NCBI GenBank assembly: GCA_021773115.1
Contig: JAJFKS010000005.1
Span: 163,390-227,389, forward strand
DNA length: 64,000 nt
Reading direction: 5' to 3'
Source of the DNA: Woeseiaceae bacterium
GTDB taxonomy: Bacteria; Pseudomonadota; Gammaproteobacteria; Steroidobacterales; Woeseiaceae
In this document: positions 48,582 to 57,903 of the stretch, piece after piece
Position numbering within the stretch: the stretch's first letter is position 1
How the letters are laid out: every line of letters starts with the position of its first letter
Position numbers and translations under genes: made by a program
Notes under the pieces: generated by a model
Seen by the model: only the letters and a program-made list of their open reading frames with translations
The model's database searches: none
Told to the model about the DNA's origin: nothing

Positions 48582-49685
48582 ATGCATACGTCACGCCGCA
48601 GGTTTATTCGCTCAGCCGCAGCGCTTGGTGTCCTTGCAGCACTGCCTGGTTGGAGTTGTGCAAAGAGTCCGTCGCCGAAGCCGCTGCATATTCTCGTCCT
48701 GGGTGGCACAGGTTTCATCGGGCCACATGAGATCAATTACGCGCTGTCTCGCGGACACAAAATCACCATGTTCAATCGTGGCAAAACAGCGCCGGGTTTG
48801 TTTCCAGGTGTTGAGACCTTAATCGGCGATCGCGACGATCAGCTTGACGCATTGAAAGGGCGCGACTGGGATGCCGTGATCGATAACTCCGGTTTTTATC
48901 CCCGTCACACACGTCTGTCTGCTGAGTTACTGCACGGGCATGTCGGAAAATACCTGTTCGTGTCGAGCATATCGGCCTATGCAGAGTCATTGACTGTCGA
49001 CGACGATGAGTTCACCGCGGCGTATGCCGAGATGGACGATCCCAACGATGAATCGGATTCGATTTACGGTCCGAGCTACGGTCCCCGCAAGGCCCTGTGC
49101 GAGCAGGAGGTGAGCAAGGTCTTCGGTGACGATGCCATTAACGTTCGGCCCGGTATCATCACCGGCACCGGCGATCCAACGGAGCGTCTGCGTCACTGGC
49201 TGAGGCGCATGGTGGCAGGCAATGAAATACTGGTTCCCGGCCAGGACGACCTGCCGGTGCAATACATCGACGCTGCGGACCTGTGCGGCTGGATGGTGCG
49301 CTTGCTCGAGGCTGGCAATGGCAGCGGTCCATACAATGCCGTGGGTGCCGAAGAGCCGTACCGGGCACGACCGCTGCTTGAGGGTCTCATCGATGCGACC
49401 GGCTCAACGTCGACACTCACCTGGGTCGACTGGGAATGGATTCGTCGGCAGGCGTCAGAAATCCCTGCTTACGGTCCGTGGTACGGGGAGGGCCCAATCC
49501 CCTTCATGCAGGTGAATAACGACAGGGCAATGGCCACGGGACTGACGTTTCGCCCGATTGGCGAGACGGCGAAAGACATGATCGCGAAGCTTGGCGAGGA
49601 TTCGGGTCCCGGGCTCAGGCCAGGTGGCTTTGATTTGGCGACGGAGGCCGCGCTGTTGGCGAAGTGGCACCTCGAGAAGGGATAG
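48582..49685 (+). CDS. NAD-dependent epimerase/dehydratase with Tat signal
   Basis: Tat motif SRRRFIRSAAALGVLAALPGWSC; Rossmann ILVLGGTGFIGPHEINYALSRGHKITMFNRG; VSSISAYA. Confidence 0.85.
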   Translation: MHTSRRRFIRSAAALGVLAALPGWSCAKSPSPKPLHILVLGGTGFIGPHEINYALSRGHKITMFNRGKTAPGLFPGVETLIGDRDDQLDALKGRDWDAVIDNSGFYPRHTRLSAELLHGHVGKYLFVSSISAYAESLTVDDDEFTAAYAEMDDPNDESDSIYGPSYGPRKALCEQEVSKVFGDDAINVRPGIITGTGDPTERLRHWLRRMVAGNEILVPGQDDLPVQYIDAADLCGWMVRLLEAGNGSGPYNAVGAEEPYRARPLLEGLIDATGSTSTLTWVDWEWIRRQASEIPAYGPWYGEGPIPFMQVNNDRAMATGLTFRPIGETAKDMIAKLGEDSGPGLRPGGFDLATEAALLAKWHLEKG

Positions 49686-49806
49686 CGCGCGCAACACCCA
49701 TCCGATCACGGCGACGTTAACGTTTTCTTCACAGAGACATATCGTCAACTTGACGCGCCACCTGCGAACATGACGGGTCTCAAAGTGTGATCCGGAAGAA
49801 TGCAGG

Positions 49807-50856
49807 GTGGATAGCTACTATCTGAAGATATCGAAGTCCGCCCCCCGGGAGTCGGTTGGGCGGGCACCGACACGAATATGGCGACACTTGAACGGGCGGA
49901 ATACGCGTGCCTGCGTCGGGCTGCTGTTGGCAGTGTTCTGCTTAGGGGCTTGCGACCTGCTGACGGAGCACGTCAGCGTTTACACACCGGTGTCAGAGTT
50001 GCTGTTCGCGGATCCGATACTCAAACGCTGTGTCACAGAGCAGGCGATAAAAGGTCATTGGGCGGAATCAGGGATGGTCACCGAGCTTGCGTGCACGAAT
50101 CCGGATTCAGCACCCGTTACAGAGCTCGACGGAATAGAGAACCTGGTTAATCTAAAACGGGTCGACCTTTCTCATAATGCAATTTCCGATATCAGTTTGC
50201 TGGACCGGTTGTCCCGAATTCAAGAGATAGACCTGAGCTACAACGAAATTTCGGATGTTCCCCTGCGCGATATTCGAACATCATTGTTGGCGTTGAACCT
50301 TGACCATAACGGGATCACGGATCTCGTGTGGGTTAGCCCGTTGGTGCTGCTGCAATCATTGTCCGTCAAGGAGAACAAAATTGATGACATCAGTCCTGTT
50401 CGTGCGTTGACAGTGCTGCGGGAACTTGATGTGGCGGGCAACCAAATCGAATCGCTGACGCCGGTCGCCCATTTGCAGACACTAAAGTTTCTGAACGCAA
50501 ACAACAACAGGCTCACGGACGTGGCGGCGTTGGCAGATCTGCCTGAGATGCTGGTTCTGCGTCTAAACAGGAACAGGCTGCGCGACTTGCAACCCCTAAG
50601 CGAGATGAATGAACTCATTGAGCTTGACCTGTCGGCAAATCCAGTGACCAACGTCGAGCCACTTAAGGCATTGCACCGCTTGTCGCGCTTGTTGCTTGAT
50701 TCGATTGAAGCGAGCGATCTTTCGCCATTGGCAAACCTGGGCGAACTGGAGCGGCTAAGCGTGTCGGACAACCCCCAGGTTGCCTGCGAGACTTTTACCC
50801 TGCTCCAACAGGCACTGGGTCCGGAGGTCGTCCAAACCGCCTCCAGCTGCCTCTAG
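49807..50856 (+). CDS. Leucine-rich-repeat (SDS22/internalin-like) lipoprotein
   Basis: LLLAVFCLGAC lipobox; tandem repeats such as NLKRVDLSHNAISDISLL, RIQEIDLSYNEISDVPLR, LLALNLDHNGITDLVWV. Start uncertain. Confidence 0.82.
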   Translation: MDSYYLKISKSAPRESVGRAPTRIWRHLNGRNTRACVGLLLAVFCLGACDLLTEHVSVYTPVSELLFADPILKRCVTEQAIKGHWAESGMVTELACTNPDSAPVTELDGIENLVNLKRVDLSHNAISDISLLDRLSRIQEIDLSYNEISDVPLRDIRTSLLALNLDHNGITDLVWVSPLVLLQSLSVKENKIDDISPVRALTVLRELDVAGNQIESLTPVAHLQTLKFLNANNNRLTDVAALADLPEMLVLRLNRNRLRDLQPLSEMNELIELDLSANPVTNVEPLKALHRLSRLLLDSIEASDLSPLANLGELERLSVSDNPQVACETFTLLQQALGPEVVQTASSCL

Positions 50857-51020
50857 GCTATCCAATCGAGGACGCGTGTACTGACGAAATGCTACGTCCG
50901 GAATCGTTCCACATTAACGGGATCTTGACATCGGGTTGATACTCCCTTGCGACAGCGGAGCTTAGTCTAATGTCATACAAGACACACAAGGAGAGGAGTA
51001 TGGATGACTAGTGAAGAGAT

Positions 51021-51070
51021 GCCGGGTATCGGTCTAATCTCCCCCGCCCCCCCCCCAACCGATACTCGGC
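51021..51070. promoter_or_regulatory. Stem-loop with poly-C loop in the kup 5' region
   Basis: GCCGGGTATCGGT ... ACCGATACTCGGC (13-bp arms, one mismatch, compatible with a wobble pair) enclosing CTAATCT-CCCCC-G-CCCCCCCCCC. Confidence 0.6.
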
Positions 51071-51145
51071 ACCTTCTTCAAGTACAAATGTTCTTGCCCC
51101 TGCGACGCGATGACGCGACGCCTGGCGGCATGAAGGAGGTCGGCA

Positions 51146-53029
51146 ATGTTGGCTAACGACATCGCGACGCAAGAACGAAATATCCCGCTGGGTTTTGCCG
51201 CACTCGGTGTGGTTTTCGGTGATATCGGCACCAGTCCACTGTACGCGATACGCCAGTGTTTCTTCGGTGTTAACCCGGTCCCGGTGACGCCCGGGAACGT
51301 ACTGGGGATACTTTCGCTTGTCTTCTGGGCGCTGATTGTCGTGGTGTCGGTCAAGTATCTGCTATTGGTTATGCGTCAGAACAACGACGGCGAAGGCGGC
51401 ATCATCGCACTGGTCGCACTGGTTCAGCCGCTCGCACGACGGCACCGCTGGGCCCGTCGCATTCTTGTGCCGCTCGGCATTTTTGGTGCCGCGTTACTTT
51501 ATGGCGACGGAACGATCACGCCGGCAATTTCGGTTATGAGTGCGGTCGAAGGCCTAAGTACCGTCAGCGATCGGATGCAAGCATGGGTGTTGCCGTTGAC
51601 AGTGACTATTTTGCTCACCTTGTTCGCGTTCCAGCACAAAGGGACGCAACGAATTGGCAGCATCTATGGTCCGATCATGCTGCTGTGGTTTGTGGTGATT
51701 GCGGCACTGGGCCTGCGGGGTATTTTCATGCACCCGGCCGTTCTGGAAGCCGTGAATCCGATGCACGCGTACGCGTTTTTCCATGTCAATCGGATGGCGG
51801 GTTTCCTGGTGCTGGGTACCGTGTTTCTCGTGGTCACTGGCGGCGAGGCCTTGTACGCTGACCTGGGGCATTTCGGCCTTGGTCCGATCCGTTTCGCGTG
51901 GTTCACCGTTGTGCTGCCGGCGTTGTTGTTGAACTACTTCGGTCAGGGCGCACTTATTCTGACCAATCCACTTGAGGCGGCACACCCGTTTTTTCATCTT
52001 GCCCCGGAGTGGCTTACACTGGCATTGATTGTGTTGGCCACGGCGGCGACGATCATCGCCTCTCAAGCTGTCATTTCCGGAACGTTTTCGTTGACCGCAC
52101 AGGCGATACGGCTGGACCTGCTCCCGCGAATGAATATCGTGCACACATCCGCCGACGAACGCGGCCAGATTTATGTTCCGTTTGTCAATTGGACCCTGAT
52201 GCTGGCGACGCTGGCCCTGGTCATCGGGTTTGATTCATCCACACGGCTCGGTGCAGCGTATGGCCTTGCCGTCTCCGCAGACATGGCTATCACCACCTTG
52301 CTTGCAGTGATTATTGCCTTTCGTTGCAGTGGACACCCTGTCTGGGCCGTCGGCCTCGGCGTTGCGATGTGGTTTGTCGACGGGGCATTTTTATCCGCCA
52401 ACCTGTTCAAGTTTGCTGACGGCGGATGGTATCCGATTCTTCTTGGCTGCCTGGTCTTCATCGTCGTCTCGACGTGGCGGCGCGGTCGCGAACTCATTAC
52501 TCGCCAGTTGGCGACCGCGCGTGAACCGCTTCCCACATTCCTGGCGGCGCGAGAGACAAGCCATGCCTATCGACTGCCGGGTACCGCAGTTTTCCTGACC
52601 CGATACTCCACTTCGACACCGCCTATTCTCCTGCATCATCTGAAGCATCATAAAGTGTTGCACGAACAGGTGATATTGCTCAGCATAGAGCTGGCGGAAC
52701 AGCCGCGTGTTGCGGCGCGCGACCGACTAAGTGTTCAAGCGCTGTCGAAAGGCTTTTACCAGGTGCGTGCCTGTTACGGCTACCTGCAAAGCCCGCATGT
52801 TCCGTCTGCATTGCGACTGTGCGAGCAGGACGGACTGATAGTCGACACCAATGAGGTGACTTACTATCTGGGCCGCGAGACGCTGATTCCGAGTGAACGC
52901 GTCGGCGGGATGGCGTTTTGGCGTGAACGTTTGTTCGCATTCCTGGCCCGGAATGCACAGCGAACGGCCTCGTTTTACGGCATACCCACCGAGCAAGTCG
53001 TTGAGCTCGGCATCGAACTTGAGTTCTAA
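51146..53029 (+). CDS. kup: Kup-family potassium transporter
   Basis: GVVFGDIGTSPLYAIRQCF, NNDGEGGIIALVAL, LLYGDGTITPAISVMSAVEGL, GGEALYADLGHFG, NYFGQGALIL. Confidence 0.96.
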   Translation: MLANDIATQERNIPLGFAALGVVFGDIGTSPLYAIRQCFFGVNPVPVTPGNVLGILSLVFWALIVVVSVKYLLLVMRQNNDGEGGIIALVALVQPLARRHRWARRILVPLGIFGAALLYGDGTITPAISVMSAVEGLSTVSDRMQAWVLPLTVTILLTLFAFQHKGTQRIGSIYGPIMLLWFVVIAALGLRGIFMHPAVLEAVNPMHAYAFFHVNRMAGFLVLGTVFLVVTGGEALYADLGHFGLGPIRFAWFTVVLPALLLNYFGQGALILTNPLEAAHPFFHLAPEWLTLALIVLATAATIIASQAVISGTFSLTAQAIRLDLLPRMNIVHTSADERGQIYVPFVNWTLMLATLALVIGFDSSTRLGAAYGLAVSADMAITTLLAVIIAFRCSGHPVWAVGLGVAMWFVDGAFLSANLFKFADGGWYPILLGCLVFIVVSTWRRGRELITRQLATAREPLPTFLAARETSHAYRLPGTAVFLTRYSTSTPPILLHHLKHHKVLHEQVILLSIELAEQPRVAARDRLSVQALSKGFYQVRACYGYLQSPHVPSALRLCEQDGLIVDTNEVTYYLGRETLIPSERVGGMAFWRERLFAFLARNAQRTASFYGIPTEQVVELGIELEF

Positions 53030-53076
53030 ATTCGATCAGCCGCGCGTTGCCTCCCATGATGCCGGCTGCGGCGGCG

Positions 53077-54378
53077 TCAAACAGTCGCTTGATCCGATGT
53101 GCCGTCAGTCGGGACCGCGAAGGTCACCGTAAATCGGGATCCTTGCCCTTCATCGCTGGTCACAGATACCGACCACCCGTGGCGTTCGCAGATGCGCTGT
53201 ACGATCGACAGTCCCAAACCGGCGCCATCAGTGTCACCGCTCTTGCCGCGGACATGGCGCTTGAACAAATGTGCCTGAGTGGCCGCATCGATCCCGACGC
53301 CGGTGTCGGATACGCAGATTTGATTACCGGTCAGGATGATCTCGATCCGCCCCCGCCTGGTGTAACGGAACGCGTTGCGGACGAGGTTGGCAATCATGAC
53401 GCTGAGAATACTGGCCGGGGCGGCAACCCGTGTCGGCGCTAGTTCCTGCACGGTGACCTCTATCGGTTTGCTGGACAACCAGACGCGTTGCTGCTCGATA
53501 ACGTCATCGACAAGTGGCCGCAAGTCGGCCGCGATATACTTCTCTGCACTGGAGTCGTCTATTCGTGCCAGTACAAGAAACGTGTCGACCAGTTCCGACA
53601 TTTCATCGGTTGCGCGCTGAATTCTCTGAATGCGTACGCGGTCTTTGGCTGTCAAATCCAGCTTCGTGCCCAGTACTTCGGCTGCCAGACTGATGTTGGT
53701 AATCGGTGTACGCAGTTCGTGGCTGACATTGCCGGCGAACTCCTTCTCCCGGGATAGAAGCTGTCTCAGCTGGTCGTGATAGTGTTTGAATTGGGCCGCC
53801 AACAATCCGATTTCGTCCTGGCGATAGCCGGTCAAGTCCATTTCCCAGTTCGGATCGTTTCTTAGAGCCGTGACCTGATTTGCAAGTCGTGAAACGGGTG
53901 CGCTGACACGGCGCGACAATAGCCAGCCGAGAGCGAACGCGATCAGAAGCGCAAGCAGTGATGTTAACCACACCAAGCTCACAAATTCACGTTCCCGCCG
54001 GTGAACTTCAGTGTCTTCAAATCGCACGGTGTAGCGCGTATCACCGACATCCTCAACGAGCACTCGAAAGTCGCGATTATTGCGAGTGAACTCATGTTGC
54101 CCGGGCTGAAAGCGCAACTGTTCAGGAATCGTGTGGAGTTCATCCAGCGGTGTGACAAAGATCACCGTCGTTCTGGAATTGAATGCGCCGACCTCTCGGG
54201 CCGTTTCCACTTCTGAGCGAAAGTGTGCGAGCTCCGCGCGCAGCGTGTCATCGAGCATGTTGGTCTCAACGGATTTCAGCGCGGCAACCAGTCCAAGTCC
54301 CAGCGTGAGCGTGAGCACCGCACCGAATACCAGAAATGAAAGAGTGATCTGCCAGCTGAGGCGGCTAGTCGTCCGCAT
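53077..54378 (-). CDS. Sensor histidine kinase with HAMP domain
   Basis: H-box AGNVSHELRTPITNISLAAEVLG, N box NLVRNAFRYTR, VSDTGVGI, GAGLGLSIVQRIC. Confidence 0.93.
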   Translation of the reverse strand: MRTTSRLSWQITLSFLVFGAVLTLTLGLGLVAALKSVETNMLDDTLRAELAHFRSEVETAREVGAFNSRTTVIFVTPLDELHTIPEQLRFQPGQHEFTRNNRDFRVLVEDVGDTRYTVRFEDTEVHRREREFVSLVWLTSLLALLIAFALGWLLSRRVSAPVSRLANQVTALRNDPNWEMDLTGYRQDEIGLLAAQFKHYHDQLRQLLSREKEFAGNVSHELRTPITNISLAAEVLGTKLDLTAKDRVRIQRIQRATDEMSELVDTFLVLARIDDSSAEKYIAADLRPLVDDVIEQQRVWLSSKPIEVTVQELAPTRVAAPASILSVMIANLVRNAFRYTRRGRIEIILTGNQICVSDTGVGIDAATQAHLFKRHVRGKSGDTDGAGLGLSIVQRICERHGWSVSVTSDEGQGSRFTVTFAVPTDGTSDQATV

Positions 54379-55045
54379 GTTCGGTCAATCGGTAGCCGAA
54401 ACCTCGCACAGTATGAAGCAAAGGATGAGCAAACGGTTTGTCGACCGCCTGGCGCAAGTTCGATAAGTGGGTGCGCAAGGCGTCACTGTCAGGTGGGTCA
54501 TCATTCCAAACGGCGTTTTCGAGTTCGTCTCGCTTTACCAGCCGATGCGTATTTTGCATGAGATAGGTCAGCAGCCGAAAGGCCGTTGGGTTCAACTCAA
54601 TCCGTTGACCGGCACGTCGAACTTCGTGCGCCTCGGCGTCCAGCGTCAGATCACCAACCTGCAGCCGAGACGCAGGCGCGCGGGTCACGCGTTCGGTAAG
54701 CACCTTGACGCGCGCCGCGAGTTCCTGCAGGGCAAAGGGTTTCACCAGGTAGTCATCCGCGCCGGAGTCGAACCCGGCCAGCTTGCTTTCCAGTGAGTCG
54801 CGCGCGGTCAGCATCAGTACCGGCGTGGTACTTTTGGCATCCTGACGAAGCCGCCGACACAGGTCGATACCGTCGATACCGGGCAGGCCGAGGTCCAGGA
54901 TGATCACGTCGTAGTTATTGGCAACAGCCAGATGCAGGCCGGTGACGCCGTCACCGGCGGCATCCATTACATAGCCCAATTCCTCGAGATAGTCGTAAAT
55001 GCTCGCAGCTATATCTTGATGATCTTCGATGACCAGTATTCTCAT
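54365..55045 (-). CDS. OmpR-family response regulator
   Basis: MRILVIEDHQDIAASIY, VIILDLGLPGIDGIDLC, KPFALQELAARV, winged helix. Start at the internal Met (55045); 14 bp overlap with the kinase ORF. Confidence 0.94.
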   Translation of the reverse strand: MRILVIEDHQDIAASIYDYLEELGYVMDAAGDGVTGLHLAVANNYDVIILDLGLPGIDGIDLCRRLRQDAKSTTPVLMLTARDSLESKLAGFDSGADDYLVKPFALQELAARVKVLTERVTRAPASRLQVGDLTLDAEAHEVRRAGQRIELNPTAFRLLTYLMQNTHRLVKRDELENAVWNDDPPDSDALRTHLSNLRQAVDKPFAHPLLHTVRGFGYRLTEHADD

Positions 55046-55171
55046 CGCACGGCCCTTCAAGCTCCATTTCGTCGCAGACAGTCTACGCCCGGCAACTGAA
55101 AACATAGCCGAACGTATGCCAACGCAACGTTAACTCGTGTTGACTGCAGCACCGCCAAATCCCAAGGCCAA

Positions 55172-55639
55172 TTAACTATTGTCGTACGGATCAAACCCCT
55201 GCTCGGGAGGCGTTTTGTCGGCGTCGTCTAACTCATTGCCCAGGATGACGCGCAACATCTGGGTGCTGACGAGTTCGAGCCCCTCACCAACTGCTGCTGC
55301 GTCGCCCGGCAGCTCGTCGGCAACAGCCGCCGCGCGCTTCGCCTCGTAATCCTTTTCCGTGCCGTCCAGAATGTGCTGCAACTCTTCATCGCTGATAATT
55401 TTGAAGCGCCCGTCGTCAATGTCCCGAGCAACCAGGCCATCGCCGCCAGCCGCCAAATCGTTAAGCGTCGCGGTGTCGTTGGTATCCCCGGCGTCGATGA
55501 TTTGCTTCAGCATTTGGGTTGATACAAGCTCCAGCCTGGCCGTCTCAACAGTGTCCACCCAGACGGTGCGACCCCGGTCATCCGTCATGACCTTGGAGCT
55601 ACGCAGAATCTTCATGGTTTTGTCTAACTTGTCAGACAT
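55172..55639 (-). CDS. Small acidic protein of unknown function with internal repeat
   Basis: LELVSTQMLKQIID and LELVSTQMLRVILG, two near-identical segments. Confidence 0.65.
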   Translation of the reverse strand: MSDKLDKTMKILRSSKVMTDDRGRTVWVDTVETARLELVSTQMLKQIIDAGDTNDTATLNDLAAGGDGLVARDIDDGRFKIISDEELQHILDGTEKDYEAKRAAAVADELPGDAAAVGEGLELVSTQMLRVILGNELDDADKTPPEQGFDPYDNS

Positions 55640-55696
55640 TCGTCTATCTCGTAAGTTGCCTGCCCCTTATTGTTGCACAAAGTGTTGATCGAAGAT

Positions 55697-56122
55697 CTAG
55701 ACGCCAGGTCCTTTGGACCGGCTCAGGCGTCGAGCAACGGGGAGCGCGAAGGCACCATCGCCGAGCAATGCCTGCACGATCGAAGCAAGCATCAGGAACG
55801 CAATATATTCCCAACCACCGTTCGCATTCGTGAACAGCCAACCATTTCCAAGGTGCACTGACAGTGCACCGACAAGGACAGGCAAAAGCAGTAGCGAAAC
55901 GAAGCGCGTTGCAACACCCAGAATCAACATTACGCCACCGCCGATCTCGAAAAAGGTGACTGGATAAGCCATCCAGGCGGCGAAACCAACGCTATCGAAA
56001 AATTGCGCGGTGCCGGGCAGGGTGAAGACGAATACTTTTAGTAAACCGTGTGCGACGAACATAGTGCCCAGGCTGACTCGCAGGACAAAGGCTGCGTATT
56101 GCTCAAATGATTTGTGTTCCAT
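55697..56122 (-). CDS. DoxX-family membrane protein
   Basis: LRVSLGTMFVAHGLLKVFVFTLPGTAQFFDSVGFAAWMAYPVTFFEIGGGVMLILG. Confidence 0.88.
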   Translation of the reverse strand: MEHKSFEQYAAFVLRVSLGTMFVAHGLLKVFVFTLPGTAQFFDSVGFAAWMAYPVTFFEIGGGVMLILGVATRFVSLLLLPVLVGALSVHLGNGWLFTNANGGWEYIAFLMLASIVQALLGDGAFALPVARRLSRSKGPGV

Positions 56123-56140
56123 GATATTTCTCCTCACATG

Positions 56141-56159
56141 TTAGTCCTAACTAGGACAA
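56141..56159. promoter_or_regulatory. Candidate MarR operator upstream of doxX
   Basis: TTAGTCCTAACTAGGACAA contains perfect GTCCTA-AC-TAGGAC. Confidence 0.65.
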
Positions 56160-56176
56160 TTAACTCAAAAAAAGGG

Positions 56177-56623
56177 CTAGAATAATTCTCGAATTTTTTT
56201 CAGCGAACGCAGTGCCGCTTGAGCATCAGCATCGCTTAGGCGGTCAAAGCGTTCTTTTAAATACGCAATTTGCCGCGGAAATTCCTTCCCAAACTTGCGT
56301 TTTCCCTTCGCGGTTAAGGTAACCAGAACACAGCGCCGGTCATCAGTACAGGTCACGCGCTTGACCAGGTCTTTCTGCTCCAGCCGGTCGATGACTCCCG
56401 TTAACGTACCTTTCGTAATCAAGGTTCGCCCACCAATTTCCTTGAACGTTCGCCCGTCTGTGTTTCCCAACGTGAATATCACGTCCGCCTGTGCGGTTGT
56501 GAGATCGGAATCCCGATAACCAAGCGCGTCGTAGGCGGCGAAGGCCTGATAGGCTCGTGCGAGTTCCCGCATTAGAGGAAGGAACTTCTCGTTGGCGGCA
56601 GCTTTTGTGATTGACGGTTTCAT
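56177..56623 (-). CDS. MarR-family transcriptional regulator
   Basis: LTTAQADVIFTLGNTDGRTFKEIGGRTLITKGTLTGVIDRLEQKDLVKRVTCTDDRRCVLVTLTAKGK. Confidence 0.9.
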   Translation of the reverse strand: MKPSITKAAANEKFLPLMRELARAYQAFAAYDALGYRDSDLTTAQADVIFTLGNTDGRTFKEIGGRTLITKGTLTGVIDRLEQKDLVKRVTCTDDRRCVLVTLTAKGKRKFGKEFPRQIAYLKERFDRLSDADAQAALRSLKKIRELF

Positions 56624-56650
56624 CGAAGTCTCTGATTAGTCGGTTTGAGA

Positions 56651-56670
56651 TTAGTCCTAATACGAACTAA
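56651..56670. promoter_or_regulatory. Candidate MarR autoregulatory operator
   Basis: TTAGTCCTAATACGAACTAA; shares the 10-mer TTAGTCCTAA with the site at 56141. Confidence 0.6.
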
Positions 56671-56875
56671 TGTCAATACCTGAGATTCCGCCAGATCCGG
56701 CCGGCGAATCCACATCACATGACCCGGTCGAGGCAACACAGACGGTGATGTGCTGCTCTGCTTACCCGATGAAAACGACGCCCGGCGTAATTCTGACAAA
56801 GCCTTATCGAATGCCCGTTCAGCACCGCTTCAGCCTGCGTGTGGCCAGATAGGCCGCAGGGATCAAAGGAGATCG

Positions 56876-57430
56876 ATGATGAAACGAACGAAAATTGTGC
56901 TGGCCTCGCTGCTGCTGGCAACTGCACTACCCCTGACGGCACAGGCAGAACCCGACCTCTACGTCGGTGCAAGTCTCGGCAATGCGCGTCTGGATGACCG
57001 CTTCGACGGATTCGGTATTGATACCGATGCTGACGCCTATCGATTTTTTGGTGGCATACAGGTCACTAAAAACTTTGGCATTGAGGGCGGTTATCTGAAC
57101 TTCGGCGATTTCACAGAGACGGTGGACCTGGGCGGTTTGCTATCACGTACCGACATCAGTGGAGACGGCTGGACGCTGGGTGCAACACTCGCACTGCCGC
57201 TATCGGACAGCCTGTCGATTTTCGGCACGGGCGGGGTGTTCTTCTGGGACGCTGACATAGCCATCGATGGCTTTTCAATCGACACGCCCGGGGACGACAA
57301 TCCCTATTACGGCGGTGGACTGAAACTGGATCTTGGTGAGAACTTTTCGCTGACCGGCGATTGGACCGTGTATGAGTTTGACGTTCTCGAAACCGATGTC
57401 ATTTCTCTTGGCTTTCTTTATCGGTTCTGA
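56876..57430 (+). CDS. Outer-membrane beta-barrel (OmpA/OmpW-like) protein
   Basis: Signal peptide MMKRTKIVLASLLLATALPLTAQA; DLYVGASLGNARL...; ends VISLGFLYRF. RBS AAAGGAG. Confidence 0.8.
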   Translation: MMKRTKIVLASLLLATALPLTAQAEPDLYVGASLGNARLDDRFDGFGIDTDADAYRFFGGIQVTKNFGIEGGYLNFGDFTETVDLGGLLSRTDISGDGWTLGATLALPLSDSLSIFGTGGVFFWDADIAIDGFSIDTPGDDNPYYGGGLKLDLGENFSLTGDWTVYEFDVLETDVISLGFLYRF

Positions 57431-57903
57431 ACCTTACGATTTTCGAGCCGTTGCTGCCGTCGAAGACCCGCGTCTTTAAAACGTCGCTTTTCGACGGCAG
57501 TCTGTGGCGCGACCGGCGTTACCGATTTCGGTTCACCGTCATCGCTCAGCGCCACGAAGGTCAGGTAGGCGGAAACCACGTGGCGGGATTCGCCGGTGTA
57601 GCTGTTTTCGGCGGCCACGTGCACGCCGATTTCCATGGAGCTTCGCCAGCTGCGGTTGGCCGCCGCCTTGATTATAAGCGTGTCGCCCGCACGTGCGGGC
57701 GCGACGAAATTGAGACTGTCAACGGCCGCTGTCACACAGGGTGCACCGCTGTGGCGCTCGGCAACAATCAGTGCGGTTCGATCGCAAAGACCCATGACCA
57801 GGCCACCAAAAACCGTGTATTTGGAGTTGAGATCGTTCGGGAAAACCTTGTAGACGTTCTGTTCGACGGCCGACTCCGACGGCGCCTTGCCTTTGTTACT
57901 CAT
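57418..57903 (-). CDS. Acyl-CoA thioesterase (hotdog fold)
   Basis: VFPNDLNSKYTVFGGLVMGLCDRTALIVAERHSGAPCVTAAVDSLNFVAPARAGDTLIIKA. Confidence 0.87.
   Translation of the reverse strand: MSNKGKAPSESAVEQNVYKVFPNDLNSKYTVFGGLVMGLCDRTALIVAERHSGAPCVTAAVDSLNFVAPARAGDTLIIKAAANRSWRSSMEIGVHVAAENSYTGESRHVVSAYLTFVALSDDGEPKSVTPVAPQTAVEKRRFKDAGLRRQQRLENRKVQNR

Noticed and set aside
53077-55045. Possible Kdp-type sensor/regulator for the adjacent kup
   Set aside because: The kinase lacks KdpD N-terminal/USP domains; adjacency alone does not support potassium sensing.
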